A DNA stretch of 64,000 bases from Streptomyces prunicolor NBRC 13075. Lineage in GTDB: Bacteria; Actinomycetota; Actinomycetes; Streptomycetales; Streptomycetaceae. Below, in pieces: positions 1 to 8,359 of the stretch. Both the position numbers and the translations under genes were made by a program. The stretch covers positions 90,716 through 154,715 of the forward strand of contig NZ_BARF01000077.1 of assembly GCF_000367365.1 (NCBI RefSeq). The letters are read 5' to 3'. The notes beneath the pieces are model-generated. The model searched no databases. It was not told the DNA's origin and saw only the letters and a program-made list of their open reading frames with translations. Numbering within the stretch: the first letter of the stretch is position 1; the number at the start of each line of letters is the position of its first letter.

Positions 1-17
1 GTCCTGACGGCCCCCGG

Positions 18-83
18 CGTCGAACGGCTCTCCGTGCTGGCGGCCCTCGGCGTCGAACGGCTCTCCGTGCTAACGGCCCTCGA
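18..83. repeat. 33-bp tandem duplication across the stop codon of the first TetR gene
   Basis: Two 33-bp units (18-50 and 51-83) match at 30 of 33 positions. On the minus strand each reads as an 11-residue unit, EGRQHGEPFDA-like. In the unit that ends the TetR gene the CAG codon (Q) is TAG, so translation stops there. The repeat may continue past the window edge. Confidence 0.85.
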
Positions 84-726
84 TCTCGGCCGGCGGTGAC
101 CAGGGCCGCCCCTCCATCAGGTTGCCGAGCCCTGCCCAGGCGAAGTTCATCAGGGTCGCCGCGGCCTGCTTGGCGGTGATGCCGGGGGTCGCGTTGGACC
201 AGGCCGCGAGGGACTCGGCGGCGCCGACCAGGGCTTCCGCGAGGCCGGCGACCTCACGGTCGGCGAGGTCGGGGTCGCGGTGCGCCTCACGGGCGGCGAC
301 CGCGATCAACTCGGTGACGAACGCGACGAGTTCGGCCCGCATCGCCGCCACCTCGGCCGCGAAGGGCTCGCCGTGGGTGCGGGCCTGGAGATGCAGCACG
401 GACCAGCCGTCCGGGTGCCGCGCGGTGTGGCTGAAGAACGCCCGCAAGCCGTCCCAGAGTTGGCGGTCGGCGGGCGATGCGGTGTCCACCCCGGCCCGTA
501 CCGCCTCGGTGAGCGCCTGGCCCTCGCGCCGGATGCACGCGGTGAACAGGTCTTCCTTCGAGTTGAGGTAGAGATACACCAACGGCTTTGACACGCCCGC
601 GAGTTCGGCTATCTCGTCCATCGACGCGGCCATGTAACCGCGCTGCCCGAAGGTCTGCACGGCGGCGTCGAGCATCTGCTGCTCACGGACCGCCCGCGGC
701 ATCCGTTTGGTCTTCACGGCACCCAT
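70..726 (-). CDS. TetR/AcrR family transcriptional regulator
   Basis: 218 residues, the usual length for the family. The N-terminal helix-turn-helix spans about residues 37-56 (MDEIAELAGVSKPLVYLYL), followed by the family's KEDL segment. The C-terminal ligand domain is alpha-helical and not diagnostic of a ligand. The start is the ATG at 726 (MGAVKTKR); an upstream in-frame extension is low-complexity Pro/Arg shadow and was rejected. The protein ends inside a 33-bp tandem repeat, where a TAG stands at the position of a CAG in the next copy, so the C-terminus may be shortened. Target genes are unknown; the DUF4229-type gene upstream on the same strand is a weak candidate. Confidence 0.85.
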   Translation of the reverse strand: MGAVKTKRMPRAVREQQMLDAAVQTFGQRGYMAASMDEIAELAGVSKPLVYLYLNSKEDLFTACIRREGQALTEAVRAGVDTASPADRQLWDGLRAFFSHTARHPDGWSVLHLQARTHGEPFAAEVAAMRAELVAFVTELIAVAAREAHRDPDLADREVAGLAEALVGAAESLAAWSNATPGITAKQAAATLMNFAWAGLGNLMEGRPWSPPAEIEGR

Positions 727-794
727 GGGGCAAGGGTAGTTGGACCGGACCGGGCGGCTGCCGACAGGAGTTACAGCAGGGGGTATCAGGGGTG

Positions 795-1094
795 TCAGGA
801 AGCCTGACTCCGCGGACCGGTCGCGTCCACCGTCTCGTCCTCCTGGCTGCGGTTGGCGTCCAGGTTGGCCTTCATCCGGTCGACCCGCTCGACGATCTGC
901 ACCGAGGCCCGGTCCCGTACCCCGCGCAGCACCACGAAGCTGATCGGCGCCGAGATCACCAGCGCCAGCAGCACGATCCACATGCCGTTGGACTCGCCGA
1001 AGCCGCGCGGGAAGACGCCGAGGTAGACGAGGCCCCAGACGACGCCGAGGCAGCCCGCGAAGACTCCGAGGCGCCACAGTGTGTAGCGGAACAT
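795..1094 (-). CDS. Small membrane protein, DUF4229 type
   Basis: 99 residues with two hydrophobic stretches (about residues 8-28 and 38-56) followed by a charged cytoplasmic tail rich in R, D and E. This architecture, the start MFRYTLWRLG and its place beside mqnE fit the actinobacterial DUF4229 family as I know it. A GGAAGAG ribosome-binding site sits about 9 nt before the ATG at 1094. Function is unknown. Confidence 0.7.
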   Translation of the reverse strand: MFRYTLWRLGVFAGCLGVVWGLVYLGVFPRGFGESNGMWIVLLALVISAPISFVVLRGVRDRASVQIVERVDRMKANLDANRSQEDETVDATGPRSQAS

Positions 1095-1187
1095 CTCAAT
1101 CCACTCTTCCGTAACGAACAGACTTACCCGAACAGTGCCATCCAGTGAAGCACGCGCCGCCCTCGATCTTCCGGCGGGGTGCGTGGC

Positions 1188-1712
1188 TCACAGCAGCGGC
1201 AGCAACATGAAGATGTCGTCGCGATCGTCCCCCGGGGCGACGCGGATCGCGCCGGGCACCCGCCCGACCTCCTTGTAGCCGCAGGAGCCGTAGAACCGCT
1301 CCAGACCATGACCACCCCGGCAGGTGAGGCGGATCGCCTCGATGCCGTCGAGGCCGCGGGCGGCCTCCTCGGCGGCGGCGAGGAGGTCACGGCCGTAGCC
1401 CTTGCCCTGGTGGCGGGGGTGGACCATCACCGTGTAGAGCCAGATCCAGTGCCGCATCAGCCGGTGCGTGTTGAACGCGAGGAACACGGTCGCGGCGACC
1501 GTGCCCGTCTCGTCCCGGCCGACCAGCAGCCGGGTCCGGCCCTCCGCCATCGCGACGAAGTGCTTCACCAGCTCGGGCCGTATCTCGTCCACCGTCACCG
1601 GTGCGACGAAGCCGACCGAGCCCCCCGCGTTGGAGACGTCCGCCCAGAGGGTGAGGATCTCCTCGCGCAGGGCAGGGGTTATCGCGGGGTCCAGTTCAAA
1701 ACTCAGTGCCAT
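1188..1712 (-). CDS. GNAT family N-acetyltransferase
   Basis: 174 residues. The acetyl-CoA-binding motif A is visible as VHPRHQGKGYGRDLL (the R/Q-x-x-G-x-G/A loop), and the C-terminal YGSCGYKEVG is the usual beta-strand end of the fold. The substrate cannot be read from sequence. The start at 1712 (MALSFELDP) is chosen over an upstream one because GAAGAAAG lies at the right distance and because the upstream start would overlap mqnE. It begins 10 nt after the mqnE stop, so it is probably the last gene of that transcript. Confidence 0.85.
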   Translation of the reverse strand: MALSFELDPAITPALREEILTLWADVSNAGGSVGFVAPVTVDEIRPELVKHFVAMAEGRTRLLVGRDETGTVAATVFLAFNTHRLMRHWIWLYTVMVHPRHQGKGYGRDLLAAAEEAARGLDGIEAIRLTCRGGHGLERFYGSCGYKEVGRVPGAIRVAPGDDRDDIFMLLPLL

Positions 1713-1722
1713 GGGGCTTTCT

Positions 1723-2886
1723 TCACACTCGCATCGGCTGCGGCGACTCACGCCGCGCCGGGTCCGGGCCGTCGTACTCGCGGATGATCTCGTAGCGCGT
1801 GTTCCGCTCGACCGGCTGGAAACCGGCGTCGCGGATCAGGTCGAGGAGGTCGTCGCGGGTGAGCTTGTTCGGGGTGCCGTAGTTGTCGGCGTCGTGCGTG
1901 ATCTTGTACTCGACGACCGAGCCGTCCATGTCGTCCGCGCCGTGCTGGAGGGCGAGTTGGGCGGTCTGGACGCCGTGCATGACCCAGAAGACCTTGACGT
2001 GCGGGACGTTGTCGAAGAGGAGGCGCGAGACCGCGAAGGTCTTGAGCGCCTCCGCGCCGGTCGCCATCTGTGTCCGCGCCTGAAGGCGGTTCCGGACCTT
2101 CCCGTCCTTCATGTCCACGAAGTCGTGCTGGTAGCGCAGCGGGATGAAGACCTGGAACCCGCCGGTCTCGTCCTGGAGTTCACGCAGCCGCAGCACGTGG
2201 TCCACGCGGTGACGCGGCTCCTCGATGTGGCCGTAGAGCATGGTGCACGGGGTCTTGAGACCCTTCTCGTGCGCCAGCCGGTGGATCCGCGACCAGTCCT
2301 CCCAATGCGTCCGGTGGTCGACGATGTGCTGCCGGACCTCCCAGTCGAAGATCTCCGCGCCGCCGCCGGTGAGGGATTCGAGCCCGGCTTCGATGAGCTC
2401 GTCGAGGATCTCCGACGCCGACAGCCCGGAGATGGTCTCGAAGTGGTGGATCTCCGTGGCCGTGAAGGCCTTGAGGGAGACCTCCGGGAGGGCCTTCTTC
2501 AGCTCGCTCAGGGAGCGCGGGTAGTAGCGCCAGGGGAGGTTCGGGTGCAGCCCGTTCACGATGTGCAGCTCGGTGAGGTTCTCGCCCTGCATCGCCTTCG
2601 CGAGCCGGACGGCCTCCTCGATGCGCATCGTGTACGCGTCCTTCTCGCCCGGCTTGCGCTGGAACGAGCAGTAGGCGCAGGACGCGGTGCACACGTTGGT
2701 CATGTTCAGGTGGCGGTTGACGTTGAAGTGGACGACATCGCCGTTCTTCCGCGTCCGCACCTCGTGCGCGAGTCCGCCCAGCCAGGCCAGGTCGTCCGAC
2801 TCGTAGAGCGCGATGCCGTCCTCACGGGACAGCCGCTCACCGGAGCGGACCTTCTGCTCCAGCTCGCGCTTGAGCCCGACATCCAT
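1723..2886 (-). CDS. mqnE: Aminofutalosine synthase MqnE (radical SAM)
   Basis: 387 residues. The radical SAM cluster motif CTASCAYC puts the three cysteines at 66, 70 and 73 (CX3CX2C). In the futalosine pathway MqnE joins the enolpyruvyl product of chorismate to the adenosyl radical of SAM, giving aminofutalosine for menaquinone. The length, the C-terminal NKLTRDDL segment and the nearby UbiX, UbiA and UbiD genes all point to MqnE; the related MqnC (cyclising enzyme) is the alternative. The order here is the one I remember for S. coelicolor SCO4490-SCO4494. A GGAAGAGG site precedes the ATG. Confidence 0.92.
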   Translation of the reverse strand: MDVGLKRELEQKVRSGERLSREDGIALYESDDLAWLGGLAHEVRTRKNGDVVHFNVNRHLNMTNVCTASCAYCSFQRKPGEKDAYTMRIEEAVRLAKAMQGENLTELHIVNGLHPNLPWRYYPRSLSELKKALPEVSLKAFTATEIHHFETISGLSASEILDELIEAGLESLTGGGAEIFDWEVRQHIVDHRTHWEDWSRIHRLAHEKGLKTPCTMLYGHIEEPRHRVDHVLRLRELQDETGGFQVFIPLRYQHDFVDMKDGKVRNRLQARTQMATGAEALKTFAVSRLLFDNVPHVKVFWVMHGVQTAQLALQHGADDMDGSVVEYKITHDADNYGTPNKLTRDDLLDLIRDAGFQPVERNTRYEIIREYDGPDPARRESPQPMRV

Positions 2887-2934
2887 GCCCTTACCTCTTC
2901 CTAAGACAGCTTGCTAAACGGTACGCCTATGCGG

Positions 2935-3390
2935 CTACGCCTCTTCGGGCAGCTCTCCGACCCGGTTCTCCCACTTCGTGGAGAGCACGATGGTGGTACG
3001 GGTACGGGACACACCCTTCGTCCCGCTGAGCCGCCGGATGGTCTTCTCCAGCCCGTCCACGTCAGGCGCCCGCACCTTCAGCATGAACGAGTCCTCGCCC
3101 GCGATGAACCAGCAGTCCTCGATCTCGCCGAGGTCCTTCATGCGGCGCGCCACGTCCTCGTGGTCGGCGGCGTCGGAGAGGGAGATGCCGATCAGGGCGA
3201 TGACGCCGAGGCCGAGCGAGGCCGAGTCGACGGTCGCGCGGTAACCGGTGATGACACCGGCCGCCTCCAGCCGGTTGATGCGGTCGGTGACACTGGGTCC
3301 CGACAGGCCGACGAGGCGCCCCAGCTCCGCGTAGGAAGCCCGGCCGTTCTCTCTCAGGGCCTGGATGAGCTGCCTGTCCACCGCGTCCAT
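2935..3390 (-). CDS. Lrp/AsnC family transcriptional regulator
   Basis: 151 residues. It begins with the typical MDAVDRQLIQALRENGR and the helix-turn-helix ASYAELGRLVGLSGPSVTDRI (about residues 18-38), followed by the RAM ligand domain, which contains GEDSFMLKVRA. It sits between ubiX and mqnE on the same strand, so it may sense an amino acid or pathway intermediate and act on the menaquinone genes; that link is inferred only from position. GGAAGG lies about 12 nt before the ATG. Confidence 0.9.
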   Translation of the reverse strand: MDAVDRQLIQALRENGRASYAELGRLVGLSGPSVTDRINRLEAAGVITGYRATVDSASLGLGVIALIGISLSDAADHEDVARRMKDLGEIEDCWFIAGEDSFMLKVRAPDVDGLEKTIRRLSGTKGVSRTRTTIVLSTKWENRVGELPEEA

Positions 3391-3416
3391 GCGATCGATT
3401 GCCTTCCGGTGATGAC

Positions 3417-3482
3417 GATGCCGATGAATGTGCTGACGATGAAGGTGATGCCGAGAATGTGATGCCGATGAAGATGGATGAA
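3417..3482. repeat. Low-complexity GATG-rich repeat between ubiX and the Lrp gene
   Basis: The short gap holds many imperfect copies of gatgccgatga-type units (gatgacgatgccgatga, gatgccgagaatg, gatgccgatgaagatgg). It would lie in the leader of ubiX on the minus strand. No stem or known site was recognised. Confidence 0.6.
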
Positions 3483-3499
3483 TACGTGGGTTCCGTACG

Positions 3500-4201
3500 T
3501 CAGTCGGTGGTGTCGGCGGTGCGGAAGCCGGCGCCGAGGTCGCCCTTCCACCGCCGGTACAGCTCGTGCTCGACCCCCGCCGAGTCCAGGACCCGTCCGG
3601 CGACGAAGTCCACCAGGTCCTGGATGTGGGTCGCCCCGGCGTAGAACCCGGGCGAGGCGGGCACCACGGCCGCCCCCAGGTCGTCCAGGGTCACCAGGTG
3701 CCGCAGGGTCTGCCCGTTCAACGGCGTCTCGCGTACGGCGACCACCAGCCTGCGCCGCTCCTTGAGGGTCACGCTCGCCGCCCGCTGCAACAGGTCCTTG
3801 CTCAGCCCGAGGGCGACCCCGGCGACACAGGCGGTCGACGCGGGCACGACGATCATCCCCTTCGCGGGGTACGACCCCGAGGACGGCCCCGCCGCGAGGT
3901 CGCCCGCGCTCCAGTGCCGTACGGCGTCGGTGTCGATGGCGGGCTCGAAGGTGCCGGGCTTGCCGTCGGCGCCGAGGGCCAGCCATTTCCGCAGGTCGTC
4001 CCGCCAGTGCGCGTCCCGGAAGGAGATCCCCGTCTCGTCGAGGAGCGTGAGCCGGGACGCGCGGGACACCACGAGGTCGACACTCTCGCCGGCGTCGAGG
4101 AGCGCGCGCAGCACGGCAGCCGCGTATGGGGTGCCGGAAGCGCCGGACACCCCTACGATCCAAGGCGTACGCCGCGTCTCTCCTGGCTTGACTGGGTTCA
4201 C
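3500..4201 (-). CDS. ubiX: UbiX-type flavin prenyltransferase
   Basis: 233 residues. Residues 17-26 (GVSGASGTPY) are the N-terminal Rossmann-like FMN-binding signature of UbiX/Pad1 enzymes, which prenylate FMN to make the cofactor prFMN used by UbiD-type decarboxylases. A UbiD-type gene is encoded 2.2 kb away, so this enzyme most likely supplies its cofactor in menaquinone synthesis. The start is the GTG at 4201 (MNPVKPGETR); in-frame sequence upstream of it is shadow of the rhomboid gene. The ribosome-binding site is weak. Confidence 0.88.
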   Translation of the reverse strand: MNPVKPGETRRTPWIVGVSGASGTPYAAAVLRALLDAGESVDLVVSRASRLTLLDETGISFRDAHWRDDLRKWLALGADGKPGTFEPAIDTDAVRHWSAGDLAAGPSSGSYPAKGMIVVPASTACVAGVALGLSKDLLQRAASVTLKERRRLVVAVRETPLNGQTLRHLVTLDDLGAAVVPASPGFYAGATHIQDLVDFVAGRVLDSAGVEHELYRRWKGDLGAGFRTADTTD

Positions 4202-4292
4202 GACACCGAGCCTAGCTGGCGTGGCGGGGCGGGAACCGGGCAAGGGGGCCGGGGCGTTCTTCTGTGGGGACGAGTGGACTCTGGGGGGTGCC

Positions 4293-4898
4293 ATGTCCGG
4301 TACGGGGTTGGGGTGGTCGCAGGGCGACCGCGCGAAGGCCGCGGCCAAGCTGATGGTGGGCTGGGTCGCGCTGTTGTGGCTGCTCGAAGTGGTGGACGTG
4401 GTGTCCGGCCACGCCCTGGACAGCCTCGGGATCATCCCGCGCGAGCCGTCCGAGCTGATCGACGTCGTCCCGGCCGCGTTCATCCACTTCGGCTTCGCGC
4501 ATGTCGCCGCGAACACGGTGCCGCTGCTGGTGTTCGGCTTCCTCGCGGCGCTGGGCGGCATCCGCCGCTTCGTCGCGATCTCCGCGCTGATCATCGTCGC
4601 GGACGGCCTGGGCGTGTGGCTCATATCCCCGGCCCACACGAACACGGCGGGCGCGTCGGGCCTGATCTTCGGCCTCTTCGGCTTCCTGCTGGTCAGCGGT
4701 TTCGTCGAGCGCCGCGCGGTGGGCATCGTCGTAGGCCTGCTGATCGGCGCGGTCTGGGGCACGTCGATCCTGCTCGGCCTGGCGCCCACACAGTCGGGGG
4801 TCAGCTGGCAGGCACACCTGATCGGGCTGGCGGCGGGGGTGGGGGCGGCGTTCGTGTTCCGGCGGCGGGCCGTCGGTCGTGGAGTGGTTCAGGCCTGA
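4293..4898 (+). CDS. Rhomboid family intramembrane serine protease
   Basis: 201 residues, six predicted membrane helices. The complete rhomboid motif set is visible: HFGFAHVAAN (H65, H70, N74) in an early helix, the nucleophile Ser122 in GASG, and His175 in SWQAHLIG. It should therefore be catalytically competent. Substrates are unknown. The ATG at 4293 follows a G-rich ribosome-binding site (ctggggggtgcc). The gene is divergent from ubiX and its last 10 nt overlap the 3' end of the convergent Uma2 gene. Confidence 0.85.
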   Translation: MSGTGLGWSQGDRAKAAAKLMVGWVALLWLLEVVDVVSGHALDSLGIIPREPSELIDVVPAAFIHFGFAHVAANTVPLLVFGFLAALGGIRRFVAISALIIVADGLGVWLISPAHTNTAGASGLIFGLFGFLLVSGFVERRAVGIVVGLLIGAVWGTSILLGLAPTQSGVSWQAHLIGLAAGVGAAFVFRRRAVGRGVVQA

Positions 4899-5461
4899 CG
4901 GCGGGCTTTCGGGTCCACCGGGAGGTGAGCGGTGGGGATCGTGAGCTTACCCAGGGGGGAGTCGACGGTGAGGTCGGGGCCGTAGGGGGCGGTGTCACGG
5001 CCTCGGTAGCCGTCAAGGCCTGGGTTCCACATCGTGACCGCGTGGCCCTGCAAGGGGTCGAGGATCACGTAGTTGGCAATGCCTCGGGCGGCGTACCAGC
5101 GGGGCTTGATCTCGTAGTCGCGGCGGACGCTTTCCGGCGACACCACTTCAGCCACGAACTCGATCAGATCAGCCGGGTAGGAGCTGCGATTCTCGTCCTC
5201 GGCCTCGGCCGGGATGACCGCGATGTCCGGGCAGAACTCATTGGCCTCGTCGAAGGGGAACGCCACATCGCTCACCAGCGCCCACTCCGGCGGAAGCTGT
5301 CCCTCAAGGCTCGCTGACACCCTCAGGATCGTCTTCCCGTGGAACGGCCTGACCGGGTTCATCACGATGCTGCCCTCGACAATCTCCGTCAGATAGCCGG
5401 GGAACATGTCCTCCAGCTTGCTGAGCTGCGAGTGCAGGCGGTCAAGGTCCGAGACGGTCAC
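4889..5461 (-). CDS. Uma2 family (DUF820) PD-(D/E)XK nuclease-like protein
   Basis: 190 residues. The Uma2 core is present: CPDIAVIPAE, then the beta-strand FVAEVVSPESVRRDYEIKP that carries the E...K metal-site residues, then YVILDP. The family is named for a restriction-like fold and is highly expanded in Streptomyces; the biological role is not established. The start is the GTG at 5461, preceded by AGGGAGG. The 3' end overlaps the rhomboid gene by 10 nt. Confidence 0.85.
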   Translation of the reverse strand: MTVSDLDRLHSQLSKLEDMFPGYLTEIVEGSIVMNPVRPFHGKTILRVSASLEGQLPPEWALVSDVAFPFDEANEFCPDIAVIPAEAEDENRSSYPADLIEFVAEVVSPESVRRDYEIKPRWYAARGIANYVILDPLQGHAVTMWNPGLDGYRGRDTAPYGPDLTVDSPLGKLTIPTAHLPVDPKARRQA

Positions 5462-5507
5462 GGTGGCCTCCCTGGGGTCCTGCCCTCGATGGTAGGCCGC
5501 ACGCTAC

Positions 5508-6410
5508 TCACACGGTCAGACCCCGAACCAGAAGATCGAGAAGCGCACACACGAACAGGGCAATCCCGATGAACCCGTTGACGCTGAAGAACGCCCGGTT
5601 GAGGCGGGACAGATCATGCGGCCGGACGATCGAGTGCTCGTACAGGAACGCGCCCGCGACGATCAGCAGTCCGAACCAGAAGAACGCACCGGCGCCGGTA
5701 GCCGCGCCGTACCAGGCGAGCAGGGCGGTAGTGATCGCGTGGCAGACGCGGGCGCCCCAGATCGACGCCGGGATGCCGAAGCGCGCCGGCACCGACATGA
5801 CGCCGATCTCGCGGTCGGTCTCGATGTCCTGGCAGGCGTAGATCAGGTCGAAGCCGCCGATCCAGATGCCGACGGCGAGGCCGAGGATCACCGCGTTCCA
5901 GGACCACTCGCCGGTGATCGCGAGCCAGCCGCCGACCGGGCCCATCGCCTGGGCGAGACCGAGGATGGCCTGGGGGAAGTTCGTGAACCGCTTGCCGTAC
6001 GGATAGATCACCATCGGGATCACCGCGATGGGGGCCAGGGCCAGGCAAAGGGGGTTGAGGAGAGCCGCCGAGCCCAGGAACACGACCAGGGCGACGAGCG
6101 CGCCCGTCCACGCGTGCTTCACCGACATCGCGCCGGTGACCAGCTCACGGTGTGCCGTGCGCGGGTTACGGGCGTCGATCTCGCGGTCGATGATCCGGTT
6201 GACCGCCATCGCGAAGGTCCGCAGCCCCACCATGCAGATGGTGACCAGCAGCAGCCGCCCCCAGTGGATGTTCTCGTCCAGCTCGAACATCGCGGACAGC
6301 GCGGCGATGTACGCGAAGGGCAGGGCGAAGACGGAGTGCTCGATCATGACGAGGCGTAGGAACGCCTTGGTGCGCCCCGGCTGCGGGATCGCGGCTGCTG
6401 CGCTGCTCAC
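5508..6410 (-). CDS. mqnP: Menaquinone biosynthesis prenyltransferase MqnP (UbiA superfamily)
   Basis: 300 residues, about eight or nine membrane helices. Both Asp-rich motifs of UbiA prenyltransferases are present: NRIIDREID at 71-79 and DLIYACQDIETD at 188-199, which bind Mg2+ and the polyprenyl diphosphate. In this setting it most likely prenylates the naphthoate precursor of menaquinone at the membrane. The GTG start at 6410 overlaps the TGA of the decarboxylase gene (GTGA, 6407-6410), which indicates translational coupling. Confidence 0.9.
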   Translation of the reverse strand: MSSAAAAIPQPGRTKAFLRLVMIEHSVFALPFAYIAALSAMFELDENIHWGRLLLVTICMVGLRTFAMAVNRIIDREIDARNPRTAHRELVTGAMSVKHAWTGALVALVVFLGSAALLNPLCLALAPIAVIPMVIYPYGKRFTNFPQAILGLAQAMGPVGGWLAITGEWSWNAVILGLAVGIWIGGFDLIYACQDIETDREIGVMSVPARFGIPASIWGARVCHAITTALLAWYGAATGAGAFFWFGLLIVAGAFLYEHSIVRPHDLSRLNRAFFSVNGFIGIALFVCALLDLLVRGLTV

Positions 6411-7861
6411 GAAAGTCCGTACTCCTTCCACCGGCGGTCGACCTTCGCCGCCGTCTCCGGGTCGGACAGCACCATCTCGGGCCAGCCGCCGTCCCGCGTG
6501 TAGCCCTCCTCGGGCCACTTCCTCGTCGCGTCGATCCCCGCCTTGCCGCCCCAGAACTGCTGGTAGGAGGCATGGTCGAGATGATCGACGGGTCCTTCCA
6601 CGACCGAGAGGTCGCGGGCGTAGTCCGTGTTGCCGAGGGCCCGCCACGCGACCTCGTGCAGATCGTGGACGTCGCAGTCGGCGTCGACGACCACGATCAG
6701 CTTGGTCAGGGACATCATGTGCGCACCCCAGACCGCGTGCATCACCTTCTGGGCGTGCTTCGGGTACTTCTTGTCGATGGAGACGATCGCGCAGTTGTGG
6801 AATCCGCCCGCTTCGGGCAGGTGGTAGTCCACGATGTCCGGCACGATGATCTTCAGCAGGGGGAGAAAGAAGCGCTCCGTCGCCCGCCCCAGCGGTCCGT
6901 CCTCCGTCGGAGGCCGGCCTACGACGATCGACTGAAGCAACGGCCGCTTCCGCATCGTCACGCAGTCGATGGTCAGCGCGGGGAAGGGTTCCTGCGGTGT
7001 GTAGAACCCGGTGTGATCCCCGAACGGCCCCTCCGGCAGCATCTCGCCGGGCTCCAACCACCCCTCGATGACGACCTCGGCCTGCGCGGGCACCTGCAAC
7101 GGCACGGTCTTGCAGTCGACCATCTCGATCCGCTTGCCCGCGATGAACCCGGCGAAGAGGTACTCGTCGATGTCGCCGGGAAGGGGCGCGGTGGAGGCGT
7201 ACGTCACGGCGGGCGGACACCCGAAGGCGATCGCGACCGGCAGCCGCTCGCCCTTCCTGGCCGCGACCTGGTAGTGGTTCCGGCTGTCCTTGTGGATCTG
7301 CCAGTGCATGCCGATGGTGCGCTTGTCGTGCCGCTGGAGCCGGTACAGCCCGAGATTCCGGACCCCGCTCTCCGGGTCCTTGGTGTGCGTGAGCCCGAGG
7401 TTGAAGAAGGACCCGCCGTCCTGCGGCCAGGTGAAGAGCGCGGGCAGGTCGTCGAGGTCGACGTCGTCACCCGTGAGCACCACCTCCTGCACCGGCGCGT
7501 CCTTGACCTTCTTCGGCGGTACGTGGGTCATCGACCCGAGCTTCCCGAAAGCGTCCCGCACCCCAACGAACCCCTGCGGCAGTTCGGGCCGCAGCAGCCC
7601 GCCGATCTTGTCGGAGATGTCGCCGTACGACTTCAGCCCGAGCGCCTTCAGCAGCCGCCGGTCGGTCCCGAAGACGTTCATGGCGAGGGGCATCGAGGAC
7701 CCCTTCACCTTCTCGAAGAGGAGCGCGGGTCCACCGGCCTTCTGCACCCGGTCGACGATCTCCCCGACCTCCAGATAGGGGTCCACCTCGGCCTTGATGC
7801 GCTTGAGGTCTCCCTCGCGCTCCAGTGCCCTGAGCAGGGAGCGAAGATCGTCGTAAGCCAT
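6407..7861 (-). CDS. UbiD-family menaquinone biosynthesis decarboxylase
   Basis: 484 residues, the length of the UbiD family, with the typical start MAYDDLRSLLRALEREGDL and the conserved segments MNVFGTDRR, ALGCPP-like AFGCPPAV and EGPFGDHTGFY near the active site. UbiD enzymes use prenylated FMN to decarboxylate aromatic acids; in futalosine-pathway organisms this one is thought to act on the 1,4-dihydroxy-6-naphthoate branch after prenylation. It is the first gene of a two-gene unit with mqnP (GTGA overlap). The ribosome-binding site is poor. Confidence 0.9.
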   Translation of the reverse strand: MAYDDLRSLLRALEREGDLKRIKAEVDPYLEVGEIVDRVQKAGGPALLFEKVKGSSMPLAMNVFGTDRRLLKALGLKSYGDISDKIGGLLRPELPQGFVGVRDAFGKLGSMTHVPPKKVKDAPVQEVVLTGDDVDLDDLPALFTWPQDGGSFFNLGLTHTKDPESGVRNLGLYRLQRHDKRTIGMHWQIHKDSRNHYQVAARKGERLPVAIAFGCPPAVTYASTAPLPGDIDEYLFAGFIAGKRIEMVDCKTVPLQVPAQAEVVIEGWLEPGEMLPEGPFGDHTGFYTPQEPFPALTIDCVTMRKRPLLQSIVVGRPPTEDGPLGRATERFFLPLLKIIVPDIVDYHLPEAGGFHNCAIVSIDKKYPKHAQKVMHAVWGAHMMSLTKLIVVVDADCDVHDLHEVAWRALGNTDYARDLSVVEGPVDHLDHASYQQFWGGKAGIDATRKWPEEGYTRDGGWPEMVLSDPETAAKVDRRWKEYGLS

Positions 7862-7937
7862 GTGTCCAAGTATCTGCCACCCGCTAACCTGACCCCGTCA
7901 CCGGGGCCGTCTCACCACTCAGGAGAATCTCGCCACC

Positions 7938-8240
7938 ATGCTCAGGTATCTGCCCTTCCTGCTGGTCCTGGCTCTGTGCATCTACGCCTTCGTGGACTGC
8001 CTGAACACGCCCGAGGAGGACGTACGGGGCATGCCGAAGCTGGCGTGGGTGTTCGTGATCCTGCTCTTCGGTGAGGTGCTGGTCGGCCCGATCGCATGGC
8101 TGATCGCGGGCCGGCCGCGGCGCACTGCGGACGGGGCGGCGGCGGAGACGCCGGGCCGGTGGATCGCGCCGGACGACAACCCCGAGTTCCTGAAGTCCCT
8201 GAACAAGGACGACCTCAAGGACGACCCCAAGCCCGAGTAG
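7938..8240 (+). CDS. Small membrane protein with PLDc_N domain
   Basis: 100 residues with two membrane helices (residues 3-21 and 36-57) separated by DCLNTPEEDVRGMPKLAW, the signature of the phospholipase-D-nuclease N-terminal (PLDc_N) domain. No phospholipase HKD motif is present, so it is not itself an enzyme of that class. AGGAGA lies 12 nt before the ATG. It is transcribed divergently from the UbiD gene; the 76-bp gap includes an inverted cccc-gtcacc-gggg. Function is unknown. Confidence 0.8.
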   Translation: MLRYLPFLLVLALCIYAFVDCLNTPEEDVRGMPKLAWVFVILLFGEVLVGPIAWLIAGRPRRTADGAAAETPGRWIAPDDNPEFLKSLNKDDLKDDPKPE

Positions 8241-8272
8241 AAGCGAAGTGAGCCGAGTAGACGTGAAGTGAG
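8233..8272. repeat. 20-bp tandem duplication over a stop codon
   Basis: Units 8233-8252 and 8253-8272 match at 18 of 20 positions. The first copy carries the last codons and TAG of the PLDc_N gene; the second repeats them outside the reading frame. Confidence 0.75.
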
Positions 8273-8359
8273 TACGTGCAGGTTGTACGCCGGTGAGCGG
8301 CCCGGTACGGACAATGCGCCTCTGGGCCCGGACCGGCAGGAACCGGACACTTACCTCGC

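Noticed and set aside
7938..8240. Phospholipase D
   Set aside because: Only the N-terminal membrane domain is present; the catalytic HKD motif is missing.
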